This document shows positions 1 to 11,311 of a DNA stretch of 64,000 nt, piece after piece. The stretch comes from Trichaptum fuscoviolaceum. Its lineage: Eukaryota > Basidiomycota > Agaricomycetes > Hymenochaetales > Trichaptaceae. The stretch's first letter is position 1. The number at the start of each line of letters is the position of its first letter. Under the pieces are notes generated by a model that saw only the letters and a program-made list of their open reading frames with translations, had not been told where the DNA came from and made no database searches. The DNA is taken from the NCBI GenBank assembly GCA_910574455.1, contig CAJSYZ010000008.1:2420707-2484706 (forward strand), in the 5' to 3' direction. Both the position numbers and the translations under genes were made by a program.

Positions 1-70
1 GTTGTGATAATTATGGCATAAAATATCCGGACAAGTGTCATTGTGGATAGGGGAAGTTTGGCTGAGGGAA

Positions 71-1784
71 TCAATCAGAGAGATCTATCACCACTTCGTC
101 TGGATCTACGGATATGCGCCTCCTCACTCTTCGCCGCAACGGTATAGCATTGTTCTCTTTATCGCCGTCGTCATCATCCTCAATAGTGATGATTTCTGGA
201 TGTTCAATGACGATCCCTCGTTGCGACTGAGGTTGAGTAAACATCGGCCTCTTGTTCGGAGGTCGCGGCCTCGAATTTCCGGGGCGAGGCGGGGCTGATT
301 TCGAGCCAGGGATGAAGGCTGGATTTTGGCTTTGTCTGCTAGATGACGCAGGGGGTTGTGAGGCCGACTGATTCAGAGCAGCTTTTTCGACTTTGTCGAT
401 CTCGTCCAAAAATGCAGGGTCTAGGTCATCGTCAAAGTCAAATTCATCATCCAGTACCATTGGGATCGGAGTCGGTGTAGTTTTCCCTCGTCTGACGGTC
501 CCAGACGAGTCAGAGCGAGGAGGAGGAGGGGGTTGGAAGAGTTCTTCATCGACAGATTCCATAGAGGAGTCCTCGAGCACAATAGGCTCGCCCCGTACAG
601 GTGACATGACCCGCCGAAGTAGTTGTGTTGAGGTCTGCGCAGGTCCTTGACCTTGCCTGTTGGTAGAGGGTCCAGCTGTCGGGGATCGGGCATCAGAAAA
701 GAATCGCGACGCTACAAGAGTACTCGACGTCGAAGGCAGCGTGGAAGGAGTGGAGGCAGCTGGTTTTTCAACTAGAGTTGGTTCGTCCTCCTCTAAGTCC
801 ATAAGAATCGACTCTTGTCGTCTTTGACCAGGAGCTACAGGATGGGGAAGTGCAGCAGTAGCTGGTCGGTGATTTAAGGGTACGGGTTGCACGGGAGGGG
901 CAAGAGGAGGAGGGTTTGGAGGGACTTCATCTTCCTGTCTTTCCCTCGGAGGTTCCGGTTTCCTGCCGGGCAAAAGGTTAATGAAAGTGGGTTAGAAACG
1001 AAGAGTATGATCAACTCACCCTAAGCGTTTACAAAGGCTTCGGACGAAATCTTCATCCCGAAGATTATCTCTATCCTCCGTCCGGTGGCCTTTGAGCTCT
1101 ATTCCTCCAGGCTCAAGAAATATGATGCCTTTGCGGATAAGCACATTCTTGAGTATGATCTGTACACCATCAATTCCGGTTGCATCGAATAGCCGAAATG
1201 AATGTATTCACCTTGTACCCTAGACAAGTTTCCCCGAGCTGAAGTAGAGGCAACGGTTTATACTCAATGGCAGGCAGCGTTACGGTCCCGTCAGAGATCT
1301 CTAGCTTAAGCATAGTTCGTGGATAGTTTGGTATGGCACCCTCATCATTCTCCACACCCTCCTGCTCCGCTAGTCCTGCTAGGTCTTCCCTTTCGATCCT
1401 CGTCTGCCTCACATTCTGCAAGTTAAACGCGCTGTGCCCGATCTCCGTTATTGCAGTCACTTCCACAAGGATGGGCATCCCGCTTATCCGCCGCTTCTCT
1501 ATTGTCCGAGCGTTGGTAGGAAGACCCGTTCCAGTCATCATGGAATCCCGCAGGTCAGACTCGAGCAGTTGGTTCTCGACATGGGTGATAAAGTCCTCCG
1601 TTTGTACAGCCGGATTGAGATCATACTCGTCGCGGATCCATGCACAACAGGCGTCCAGCCATTCCTAACTCAAGTTCAGTCAATTACAACACTTCAAAGG
1701 GGATCGAGCTGCCCCTACTAAGTCTATTTGTGGCTTTGGATACGCGAGCTTGACCCAGTCGACGATTTCTCGTGGAGGTGCCAT
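71..1784 (-). CDS. rmi1: RecQ-mediated genome instability protein 1 (Rmi1)
   Basis: Rmi1 is the OB-fold partner of topoisomerase III and RecQ helicase, which dissolves double Holliday junctions in the nucleus. I assemble four exons: 1784-1719, 1664-1212, 1159-1020 and 962-71. All phases agree and give 516 residues. Exon 1 begins MAPPREIVDWVKLAYPKP and joins to EWLDACCAWIRDEYDLNP, the helical N-terminus of the family. The OB-fold core follows at about residues 137-173 (MLKLEISDGTVTLPAIEYKP). Exon 3 carries ILKNVLIRKGIIFLEPGGIE, the most diagnostic Rmi1 stretch. From about residue 221 the protein is proline-, serine- and acid-rich and probably disordered, much longer than in yeast Rmi1, and it ends in a basic and acidic tail. 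The start is the first ATG in the exon holding the N-terminal motif. No frame break was seen. Confidence 0.9.
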
Positions 1785-2204
1785 AAAGGAGCTGGTAATC
1801 GCCGAACGAGCTCGGCTGATTTGATTTCAGCGCCAGTCGGCTAAAGGTGTTTGTCGACAAGATGCAGAAAAGAGAGGTGGTTGTTGGTGGCTTAATCCAT
1901 TTGGAATACCTTTTCAGTGGGTGATGAGCGAAGGTAAGTCCGGTCGCCAGTGCCGGGAACAACACCGGCAGGTGGCGCTCTGCCTGAGCCTGAGTGTGCC
2001 ACTGGCAGTGTGACAGACGCGCTACGAGACGCGTTCTGCTGCCACAATCGTCACGCGTTGATCCTCTACACAGTACCGTCATCCTTCCCTTAAATGTGTC
2101 TACAGCTTATTGGAATTGGACTATTCTACACTTGTCTACACCTCTCTTACATAAGATCTACTATGCCTAATCACCAACTGCGAGGACACATAACATGCCA
2201 AATC
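1785..2204. other. intergenic, rmi1 upstream region
   Basis: This is the 420 bp between the rmi1 start and the GST stop. I see no gene here. The short near-palindrome TGCCACTGGCAGTG near 1996-2010 belongs to the same word family that fills the mosaics at 16, 24 and 25.7 kb. Confidence 0.4.
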
Positions 2205-2915
2205 TCATTGTACTGGACCAGCTGGCAGGTACTCTTTGTAGCTATCCAAAAGCTTCTCCCACCGTCCACCGTTACGATTTTTGAGGTGTTTCCACGCCCT
2301 ATCTGGGCTGACCCTCTTCATGTAGTACAAAAGTGCAACAAGCTCCATCTCTGAGTAGGTTACCTGGCCTTTCACGATCTGACAATTTCCTTCCCCTTCC
2401 GCATCCAACGCATCCGCCAAGGCGTCAAATCCTAGCCAAAGCTTCTCTCGCGCTGCAACAACTTCTGCTTCGTCTTTGGGCAAGATCGCCTGTAACGGGA
2501 CGCCGTACAGATCCTCGCGTGTCGACGCGTACCACTCTCCCGTCGTAATGAGCCCCATAAATTCTTCGACCACGAGGGGATTCATGGGTAATATCAGCTT
2601 TTCGAATATGAACTGACTGAACAAAGCGTGGTAGACACCAGTGCCCTCGGGAAATAATGATCGCGCTGGATCAGGGAACATCTTATCGATGTACTGTGCG
2701 ATTTTACCGGAATCGGAAATCGCAAGGACGGGATCGCTGGATCCTGCAGACGGTGTGATTGTGATAAAGGGTACGGTATAATGTGGCTTGCCGCCCTGCT
2801 TCTGCCTCGTCGGTGGAACGGCAAGTGACTTGCAAATAGGTTCGATCTCGGGGAAGGTAATCCAGACGGTCTTGAACGATATTTTCTTGTAATTCATGAG
2901 GATTCTAATGGGCAC
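2205..2915 (-). CDS. glutathione S-transferase, fungal etherase-like, 5' end missing
   Basis: The 236-residue frame starts in the first helix of a thioredoxin fold (RILMNYKKISFKTVWITFPE). It continues with the GSH-binding part of the N-domain (HYTVPFITITP, then ISDSGKIAQYIDKMFPD) and an all-helical C-domain. The order matches the mushroom GSTs related to bacterial LigE-type etherases (GTE class). These conjugate glutathione or cleave ethers and act in detoxification of wood-derived aromatics. The frame opens at GTG. Family members have about 20-28 more residues that supply the first beta strand and the catalytic Ser/Cys region, usually in a separate first exon. I found no such exon in the AT-rich 300 bp upstream. 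The gene is therefore either 5'-truncated or has a distant first exon. The rest of the frame is unbroken. Confidence 0.75.
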   Translation of the reverse strand: MPIRILMNYKKISFKTVWITFPEIEPICKSLAVPPTRQKQGGKPHYTVPFITITPSAGSSDPVLAISDSGKIAQYIDKMFPDPARSLFPEGTGVYHALFSQFIFEKLILPMNPLVVEEFMGLITTGEWYASTREDLYGVPLQAILPKDEAEVVAAREKLWLGFDALADALDAEGEGNCQIVKGQVTYSEMELVALLYYMKRVSPDRAWKHLKNRNGGRWEKLLDSYKEYLPAGPVQ

Positions 2916-4515
2916 TGTATCAATATCATGGACAGGAGGTTGTAGAGGTTACTGTATTTTACCCACGAACGATAATGTTAAGACTCTTGACCTTATGGAA
3001 ATGTTCTACCTCAACATTTTATTTATCTAACTTCACAAATGTGTGCACCTGCATACTGAGAACAGGTGTACGAAGTTTTAATCTTGATATGTGTAGAAAT
3101 AAATATTTCATTCAATTTCAATCATTTTGCTGTCAAAACTCACTTTTACCAGCAAACAATAAAGCGTGGGAATAGTCACGGTGCTCCCAGTCAAGAGACA
3201 AGACTATGCCATTTCTCCATCTTTATACTCCACAAGAACTACAGGCTTCATAGATAATGCAAAACAACAGTTCAACTAAGTTAATTGGACAAAAACTTGC
3301 TGTTGCTACTGCATGTATTCATGATTTTCCGGGTGCCGCTAGTGTCACATGTACCCTCTCTGGCCGGCTGTCACAGTTGTAGTCACAACTATATGCACTC
3401 AGTCTATGACAACTTCAGCTCTCCCTCCATCCTCTCTCAATACATAAAACGTTCAAAATTGACTGTCATCTGTTAGATTGAATAGTATACTATATTTATG
3501 CAAGTTTTTGAGGCGTTTCATTGACATGTACTTGCGTTAAAAATCAGTAAGTGATGTAGCCTGCTCTATCCTTCAGTTTACCCAGATTTACATCTTCCTG
3601 TATATCTCTGCTTCAAGTCAACTTACAGGTCTCAGAATTTACAGAAAGGTAACATATATCAATCCTGTACCCCATATAAAAATTCACGCAAATCCAAGCA
3701 TTGTGTGTTGATTTAAAAATGGTGTAGTACAGGGAAGCTTAGCAAAACAGGCAAGATTTGCAAAAATGATTATTGTTGGTTTGATATCTTTTTTTCTGAT
3801 TGTTCAATTAGTTCAGAAATTTATGTACATATTGTGAAGCCATATAATAAGGTGCGTGTAAAATTTGAGGTGTGTACATGCAGTGTGTATGGAGAAACAA
3901 ATGTGTTTATTATTGGTGGGTGTTTATCGTTGAGAGGTATAATACAGTATAGGACATACCGCGTTGCGCCCACGAAGGGTGATATCGTTTTTTCTTCCAA
4001 GAGTGAAGTGACGTCGTACAGAGTGATTGTAGGTGATTGGCCGATCATGGCAAGATTTTGAACTATTATGATCGAAAAGTGCGTAAGTGATGGTTGACTT
4101 TATAGTGGCTGAACAAAGTACTGATTTATTTTTTCTGTCTTTGGTACGAAGCGAACTCAACAAGGTCAGAAGAGACGTAAGACAAAAGTGCATGGATGTA
4201 TGTCAGTAGATTCCATCCATAGTTTGAGTATTGCCACAGGTGTCTCCCAGGACGTACGTGGAATTCAACAAGAAGCTATAACACTCTATTGAGTACAATA
4301 GGGGTACACAACTCATGTTCTTTCTTACAAACATTTTAGTGGGCCTTCAAATACAAAGTATGTCAGCTTCAATTGATTAATGATATATTAAAATGTATTA
4401 TATCTCTGATAATGTATGCAAACACAATCAGTTCACCTCCAAAAGTTTTCTTACAGTCTCCGCCATTCCGATTTCTGACGGTAACTAGTCGAGGCAGCGT
4501 ACGGATCAAGTCAAG
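2916..4515. other. AT-rich stretch without a recognisable gene
   Basis: About 1.6 kb, clearly richer in A/T than its flanks, with only short unrelated open frames on both strands. It separates the 5'-incomplete GST from the P450 stop. I saw no protein family, RNA gene or clear repeat. The composition suggests an old degraded insertion, but nothing identifies it. Confidence 0.4.
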
Positions 4516-6750
4516 TTACAGAGCTTTCAACGTATCACTATCACCTGCGTCAAAAGGATGTTCATCCTCGACGAATTGAATGAGATGAGCAGCCTTCTCG
4601 GAGCGAGGCTCTACCAAGCATTTGAAGGGCTTTGCATGACTGAGTAGGATTTTCATTAGCACACTCAGCATGTACAGCACACTGGATACAATCTCACCTT
4701 AAAGCTCCCAAAGTGTATTCATGTAGCGGCTGAATCTCGCGACCCATCTCATCTCTTGCTTTCCTGATATTGAAGACGGCTATGGAGGAGGCAATTGCAG
4801 TGAACAGGCTACTGTCTGCAAGTTCTTTCCCCGGACAGATCCTGAAGAGATCGATCACGTTAGCTCGGAACTGACTCACATACAAAAGTTGAGGCTTGAA
4901 ATAGTTTCTTACCTGCGACCGAAACCAAAGACAAATGCGTATGGGTCCTGCTCAATAGGCATACCGTCCTCACCCATGAAACGCTCAGGCTTGAAGGCAA
5001 AAGGGTCATGATAGTTATCTGGATCATGTGCCATTTTCCTGAAGCGATGAAGGTGGTCAGCAGTTCTGAATATATCACCCGAGAAGCGAGTTTAGTCACA
5101 CCAGAGATTAGGCAGGATCACAGCACCCTTCGGAATTCGATACCCCATATAAGTATCTTCCTCTGTTGTCGTATGGGGAGCTTTAGCACGATTAGCTGAT
5201 ATAAATTAGTCAAGATCATTGAATTAAACGTACAGGTGGTAGCGATTGTTTCCCATCTGAATGTTTCCTTCAAAACTGCCTCGACATACGGCGGATTCTT
5301 GCGATCTGAAAAAGTTGGCAAACGCTCTGAACCGACAACGCGATCTACTTCTTCCTGTGCACGCATCAACACATTCGGATTTTCCACCATCGCAAGATAG
5401 ACTGTCGCCAGAGCCGCAAACGTCTGTCCAGTGCATCAGTATTAATAGTATTATGACCAAAGGTAAAAACAGTAGTAGTCACTTACTGTATCTGATCCTC
5501 CGGCGAACAGCGATGCAGCAACGGATTTCACAATGGTTTCACCCACGTCTTCAGAGACTCCAGAGCTGATACACTCTGAAGTAAAGGAGCTCTCGGCTTT
5601 ACCTGTAGCCTGAAACCATAAGCATGAATTTAAAAAAAACATGAAAGATTTCGTTCAAGAAACTATACCATCTGATGCTGAACGAAGGCATATGGTTTTT
5701 CACAGAAAGCAGCTGTCTTCGTTGCCCACTCACGAGCCTTTCGTTTAAACTCCATTCCCGGAAGCCATTCGGGGAAGTCCCTAACTGAACTGTGCTTCAG
5801 GAACAGTCGCATCATCGATACTCGATGCGAGGAACACACCAAAGGGCAAGAAGTCCACAATCCATTTTCCGTACTCGAAGGACTTTGCAAATATATCTGC
5901 CGTGACCTCGAAGGCGAGGAGAACGAGGGGATCATTTTCTTCCTGGCCTGTTGAATACCCATGTAGACAACTTCAAGATCAAAGCTCCGGGCAAGCTTCG
6001 AAAGCGAAAGAGTATGATAAGACTGAATCTATATACATATGATATAGCTCTTACGCACGAATGTGGTTTAAGAGGTTATCAGGTGCATTGAGTACTTTGA
6101 GGAGAAAGCGGCGGGTCTCAATTTCCTCTAGCTCTTCAAATCGTTCCATAGCGGCACGCGTGCCGAATCTGCCGATCAGGTTGTGCATGAGTTTGCGGTG
6201 CGTTTTAAACTCATTGTCATAATGTTTGAGTGCTGTGAGCCAGCGATCGAATCCAACCCTAACGATATGCATAAGTACAACCTGAATCTCTGCGAGAGGA
6301 TACCCATAATCTTTACATTTGTCCGCCAAAGGGAGCCACGGGACGATCGGAAGTGGTAAGAGATCTTCTGTCTAAGAGCTCGAAAGCCGCAGTCTTGTCG
6401 TTGACTATTATAAATGTTCTTCCAAATGCACTGAGTGAGCTGATAGGACCTGATAAAACTAGTCATGAAAGGCCTACACCATGACGTAGATATAACCCAC
6501 CGAAAAGCGCCTTGTGTCGTCCAAGATGAGGACCCTCAGGCTCCGATAATCCCCTTGGGAAGTCCAGCGAATTTCCAATTATTGGAAACGGCCTTGGCCC
6601 TGGCGGGAGAGGGAGATGATTGCTTCTAAGCATTGACGACAGAGCCTTGACGGCCACGCAGATAATCAAGCCAACAACAAGAGCTATAGAGCCCTTTTCG
6701 CCCTGAACAGGAAAGGAGCGAAGATAACTTTTTGCTGTGTCGATTATCAT
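4516..6750 (-). CDS. cytochrome P450 monooxygenase (one apparent frameshift)
   Basis: This is a membrane-anchored E-class fungal P450, similar to the group annotated as O-methylsterigmatocystin oxidoreductase-like. The substrate is unknown. The first exon (from 6750) has a signal anchor ([17 protein letters not shown]) and the hinge [15 protein letters not shown]. Later exons give [38 protein letters not shown] with HRKLMH, the I-helix AGGSDT, the ExxR helix ([10 protein letters not shown]), PERF, the haem loop [17 protein letters not shown], and the tail [14 protein letters not shown] ending at TAA 4516. At least nine introns are needed. Most joins are clean, for example a 42-bp intron after KALF and GTGTGT..TTCAG before [20 protein letters not shown]. 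One join fails: near 5965-5975, ALILKLS must change frame by one base to reach [13 protein letters not shown]. The gene is either newly dead or carries a consensus error. Confidence 0.85.
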
Positions 6751-7960
6751 AGTGTCTTAAGCCAGCATGAATGATAGGTGACCAATATCGCGAGAAGGTG
6801 GATCAAGTGAGGAGGACATCAATGAAAGCGAGCCTTTTATCTGTCTCTTCGATCTTATCCTATACTTTATAGAAGGTCACCGGCAGAAGCGTTGTCTCCC
6901 TCGTCGCCAGTGCGCATTAGCGAAAGCGAGGATGTAAAACTAGCGGTCGATGACCCAGTCAATACATACTCGAGCTTACTCGGGGGCCATGCTCCGTGGT
7001 TTTCTATTGTACCGCTTTGCTCGGTGCACCGAATCACCGCGCAGGCTTCTGTTCAGAGGTCATCGTGATGAAGTCCTGTTGGTGGGATAGGACGGTTAAG
7101 TTTACACCTAACTTGTAAGGTCCCGCCGCTCGGTAGCGAGGCTACTACTAGGTAAATTGGCACTGGATTTGGGAGACACGGGATGTCAGTAAGTATGAAA
7201 ACAAGTGCGTATCATCGTGCTTGCGCAGTCAAGCGCAAGCGAAACGTGAGGAAGGGAAGGGGAAGATGGCGAAGGAGATCATGTTGCGTCGATGTGTGAA
7301 GGCAGAGACTCGGAGAAACCGCGTGAAATTACCACATACACATCAGGGAAACTACTTTTTGCTTAAGGCGACTGACGCGTCCTGACGCTGCCTTAAATGG
7401 ACTGAAGGGTTGCTATGCGTGTCTGAAATCTACTGATATGTTGCTATGCCTGTCTGAAATCAACTGATGGCCTGAACACACTGAAATAAGCCAATTTTCA
7501 GGACACACTCGGTACGTCAGTACATCAGGAGGTCAGTCAAGCATAAGTAAAGACTAAGTACAAGCATGTACAATTCAAATGTCATAGTAAGTACAAATCA
7601 GTACACCAGTAATTCAGTACGCCAGTATTGTAGGCTGCGCGCTGCTTTCCTCTCGCCTTCGCTGATAAGGATGTTCATGCTTTTCGTTGTTGGCTGAGCG
7701 ACTCAAGCACATTTGCCTTGAGCGATTCGAGAATTGTCCGACTTCCGCCCAAGTGGCATCTTCTTCCTGACGCCTGAAACAATTGTCAAACATAAATTCC
7801 AGAGTTCTTACTACGGGTTTTCGGAGGACTCGGACATACTATTTTCAATCTGTTCCGAAAGCAATTTCTCTCTTGTCCGATTGCGCACGTTCTGATCATT
7901 TTCCCTCAAGGTCCATGTTCTTGAATTACCCTCCACCTTGAATGGTCCGCCGTAGCCGCT
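6751..7960. other. intergenic with short repeats
   Basis: No gene is visible in this 1.2 kb. The part next to 6750 should hold the P450 promoter. From 7380 to 7630 the sequence is made of recurring words (CTGAAATC, TCAGTAC, CCAGTA). These include two tandem copies of a 31-bp unit and a run of TCAGTAC variants between about 7510 and 7630. Confidence 0.4.
7410..7470. repeat. 31-bp tandem duplication
   Basis: Two adjacent copies begin TTGCTATGC at 7410 and 7441 and share TGTCTGAAATC followed by ACTGAT. They differ at a few bases. CTGAAATC and TGATTTCAG words recur here and again near 29.39-29.48 kb, suggesting remnants of one dispersed repeat family. Confidence 0.6.
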
Positions 7961-9840
7961 CGTGTCAATTCTCGTCACCGCAACCTATCGATCTAGCTCT
8001 GCTTCTACATCCTTGAGAAGCAGATTGCCTCCGATGGGAAGTGGGGGTAGATCTCGGTCTGGCAGTTGTTTGTTCAATAGGGAATTTTGGTCTGACGCCA
8101 GAACGATCGGTATATATCGCAAGTGTTCATACTCCTGGTTTGTTCCTTCTGGATCATCCGAAAAGTGTTTGAGTAAGGCTTTATACTGTAGCTTGAATGC
8201 ACTTTAACAAGATGACTTACGGCCGTCAGCGAATCAACAAGTATCCCATCGATATGTAGGCAACACTCATTATCTGCAACTTCGCTCACGTCGTAAGGCT
8301 TCAGAATAAGCTCTGTGATACGCATCACTACACCTGTTCGGTCGTCCAGCGTATTGGCAAGCCGGATTTTCTGCTTCGCGAATGCCTGGATCATCGAAAG
8401 TACGTTCTCGGTGGACAACTGGCTGATTTAGGAGGTGGTCGTGAACTTCCCTTGCCCAGCTCGCTCTCAACTCACATCGTCTTATTCATCAGCGACACAA
8501 CTCACTTCGATACTGATTGACCAAGGACAGCACCACCATAGTCCTAGATTTAAGAAAGTAAGACCACTACAGGCCGGAACAAATGACTATTCGAGAAGAG
8601 CTCACTCGAGTGGTTGTCCATCCCCTCGCACGAACGTACCACAGATCAAGTTCACTGTACCTTTCGTAATACCGATACCGTATCCGTGAGACAGAACTCT
8701 ACCTTCACCATCGAGTCCTTGATGCCAACCAGACGGCACGACAGCGCAGCATGTCCGTTCCGCACGACCTTGCTCGAGGTGAACTTGATAGTGTTGCCGA
8801 CAATGTTCGTAATGACCTGGCGCAGATGCAGCGAGTAACCGATGAGCTGATCAGGAATGTCTGGGTAAACGTCATATGTGAGGTCGAGGTTGTTTTGCGA
8901 TGGTCGTACAACGAGAGTCTTGAGGTTACCAAAAACCGTGTGTCTCAGTGAATACCAAACTTGCTCTATCGTCATCCTGCCTGCTTCGAATGTAGTAATT
9001 AATCGAAATATTAGCAACTGAATTTGGAAGCATCGGCGGCGGATTAGCTTACTCTTCGAGATATCCAAAATATCGACATTAATCAATAGCAGACTCCGAG
9101 CCAAACTATGCACCAGCAGAAGACTCTCGCGCTGACTCTTATTCAAATTGCTATCCAGCGTAAACTCTTTCATGCCAATGATACCGTTCATAGGGGTCGA
9201 ATCTCATGAGACGTGTTCGCCAAGAACTCCAACTTGGAGCGACTGGCAAGTTCGGCAGCTTCACGAGCGGCGGCGTTCTTCAAATCGACTCGCGCAAGTA
9301 GTGCACAATTTAATTGATTTGATGAGTCTCAAAGGATTCCATCTCGCCTGAGCCTTTGACGGTGATGAAACACGTGAAGTCGCCGTTTATAGCTGCAGTA
9401 CTGATCTGCGCGAAACCACGCACTTCGGTCGTCAAGTTTCCGGCCATGGTGTCAACAGCCATTCTATTCGGAGTGCGTTCAGTAAAAACCACACTACACA
9501 ACTCAGCGGAATGCTAGTGAAATAAACATACGTGATTTTTTGCTGTGACATGAACATTCTCGATTTCAGCTTGAACACCGAGTTTTTTCGTTCTGACTTC
9601 CCGCGCGACTTTGGTCACCCCCGCAGTGAAGAGAGCCAGCTGGTCAACCATGCCATTGATGGCCAAGTCCAGAATATCACCCTGAACAGACACGCCCACG
9701 ATCTCCTGCGTCAAGTCGCCACGAGCGACGGTCGTAGTCGCGACAACAATGGTACGCACTTGAAAGTTCAACTGCGTCAAAGAAAAAGTGAGACAATTCT
9801 CTCCAAGACAAAAGCGCAGCATAGGTTGACCGCCCATTTG
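7960..9840 (-). pseudogene. relic of a group III (Nik1/Os-1-type) hybrid histidine kinase
   Basis: Group III kinases carry a ladder of HAMP domains, then HisKA, HATPase and REC, and feed the HOG osmostress pathway. Three pieces of that order are recognisable. (1) HAMP-repeat segments at 9840-9514 (VRTIVVATTTVARGDLTQEI, KVAREVRTKKLGVQAE) and 9500-9310 ([20 protein letters not shown]). (2) HisKA, with EFLANTSHEIR at about 9228-9196 and MNGIIGMKEFTLD after it, then the region up to the N-box (LRQVITNIVGN). (3) The spacer before REC (TLDDRTGVVMRITEL, DVSEVADNECCLHID, YEHLRYIPIVL). The gene is broken. One base is lost right after the phosphorylated histidine box, so IR-TP becomes a frameshift with an early stop. 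The G-boxes after EFCLTDT dissolve into stops near 8600. The receiver domain is missing, with a stop near 7987. It cannot make a working kinase. Confidence 0.85.
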
Positions 9841-11311
9841 CTGTACTAGTAGTCACAGTCTCGAGCTCCATCGCCCCGCGAAGTTGTCCAGATCAATAAT
9901 TGTCTAACACATTTAGCTTCGGTTAGATCTGTGTTGATATGATATGTTTGAAGAGCAAAGTATCCGAAATAGACGCATGTGGTTTCGCTGATGAATAAAC
10001 CAGTATAAGCCTAGTAATATAATAGCAAGAAGAGAAGTCCGTACTTATAGTTCCAGAGGCTTCAAAGGTTGCGCTTATTCTCTTCCCTCGCATGCCCTCA
10101 TAGATGTTCGCCACCGTAGTCCGATGCTTGTGAACTAGATGTAGCGCCTAGGTTCACGCTACCTTCCGGAGACTTGCTAGAGATTGGCCGGGAGATGCTG
10201 GCAGCTGTTTCATGGAAGGATGTTCGCCTCGCTTCATCGCGTTTTTCACTATCGGAGGTGTATCACATTCAATAGAGGTATGAAGGTGTCTCGCAAGACG
10301 GTATGAGGTGGTGTTCCGAGGCCGGGGCCGGGGCCGTCAGCCTGCAATTGACGGACGCGAGATTTACTACGTTGCAATGGCGGTTTCGGCGCAGGAAACT
10401 GATATGTGAAGCGAGGGGCATCCAAGGACACATGCGCAAGGCTGGCGCGGGATCGGTCGTGTAGTTCATCTGCCCCCTCATCAATAGCGTCCTCTGCCAC
10501 CTCTTCAATCGTCAGCGGACGGCCCTTGCCCTTCCTTTCCTATAAGGCGGTGTCGACTCTAGTTGAAGACGAAGGATTGTTACTTATTTTTGATGAAGAT
10601 TACAACAATTGGTGATGCAACATGTATCGGCCTATCCTCAGCGGGTGTCGTTCGAAAGGTAGAAGATGCTCGCTTCAGCGTGCACATCGGAGCTCCTCTC
10701 ACTATAACAAGGCCGCCCACCTTCTCCTCTCCAGGTACTAAAGACAAATGTGAGTGATAAGATCAAGCAAGAAGCATGTTCTCAGACGTACACTATCATT
10801 TTTTGGTTCATTCGGAAATGTTGAAGTCTAGGCGAGTTCAATACAAGCTTGAGGGTAGGATAAAACATAACTTGTTCAGGCCAATAAGTGGTCTTATGGA
10901 ATGGGTGGGGGATGGCGGAGAAGTGCTCATAACAAGACTGGAGAACGTACACTGTGTCGTTGAGGGGACGCAGTGGTAAAAAGTTCAAGTTCAAGTTCAA
11001 GTTCAAGTGCGAGTCACGGTGGCAACTTGAACTCTTCAAGTTCCAATTTTAGATTTAAAGCTCGTTCACCACTGGAAGCATCATCATGGCAAGCAATCCG
11101 AACAGCAGACAGACACCATTGGCGACATCTTCCAAACCACTTTGATACCTCAGACTACGGTGATCATTCGGGAAAAAAAGGCAATTCAATAATAAATTTT
11201 AATCATGAATCTCCTGGCAACTTTGAAAGAAAGAGCATGCGCACAACAATTTACTCGATAACTCAAGCACATTTGGTCAAACCTGCTACTGGTGGGCCTC
11301 AGCCTACTAGA
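9841..11311. other. no assignable gene; coding-like fragment near 10.25-10.5 kb
   Basis: Upstream of the kinase relic, the minus strand from about 10530 to 10249 reads as a continuous plausible coding stretch (RKGKGRPLTIEEVAEDAIDE, later APRFTYQFPAPKPPLQRSK). It may be a leftover N-terminal exon of the dead kinase or an independent fragment, and I do not recognise it. A short (TTCAAG)n run lies at about 10980-11010. Nothing else stands out. Confidence 0.3.
10981..11045. repeat. (TTCAAG)n microsatellite followed by an AACTTGAA word
   Basis: About four tandem TTCAAG hexamers are followed within 40 bp by GGCAACTTGAACTCTTCAAGTTCC, which is the same word on both strands. This is the simplest copy of the AACTTGAA vocabulary that dominates the mosaics at 16, 24 and 25.7 kb. 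Confidence 0.7.
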
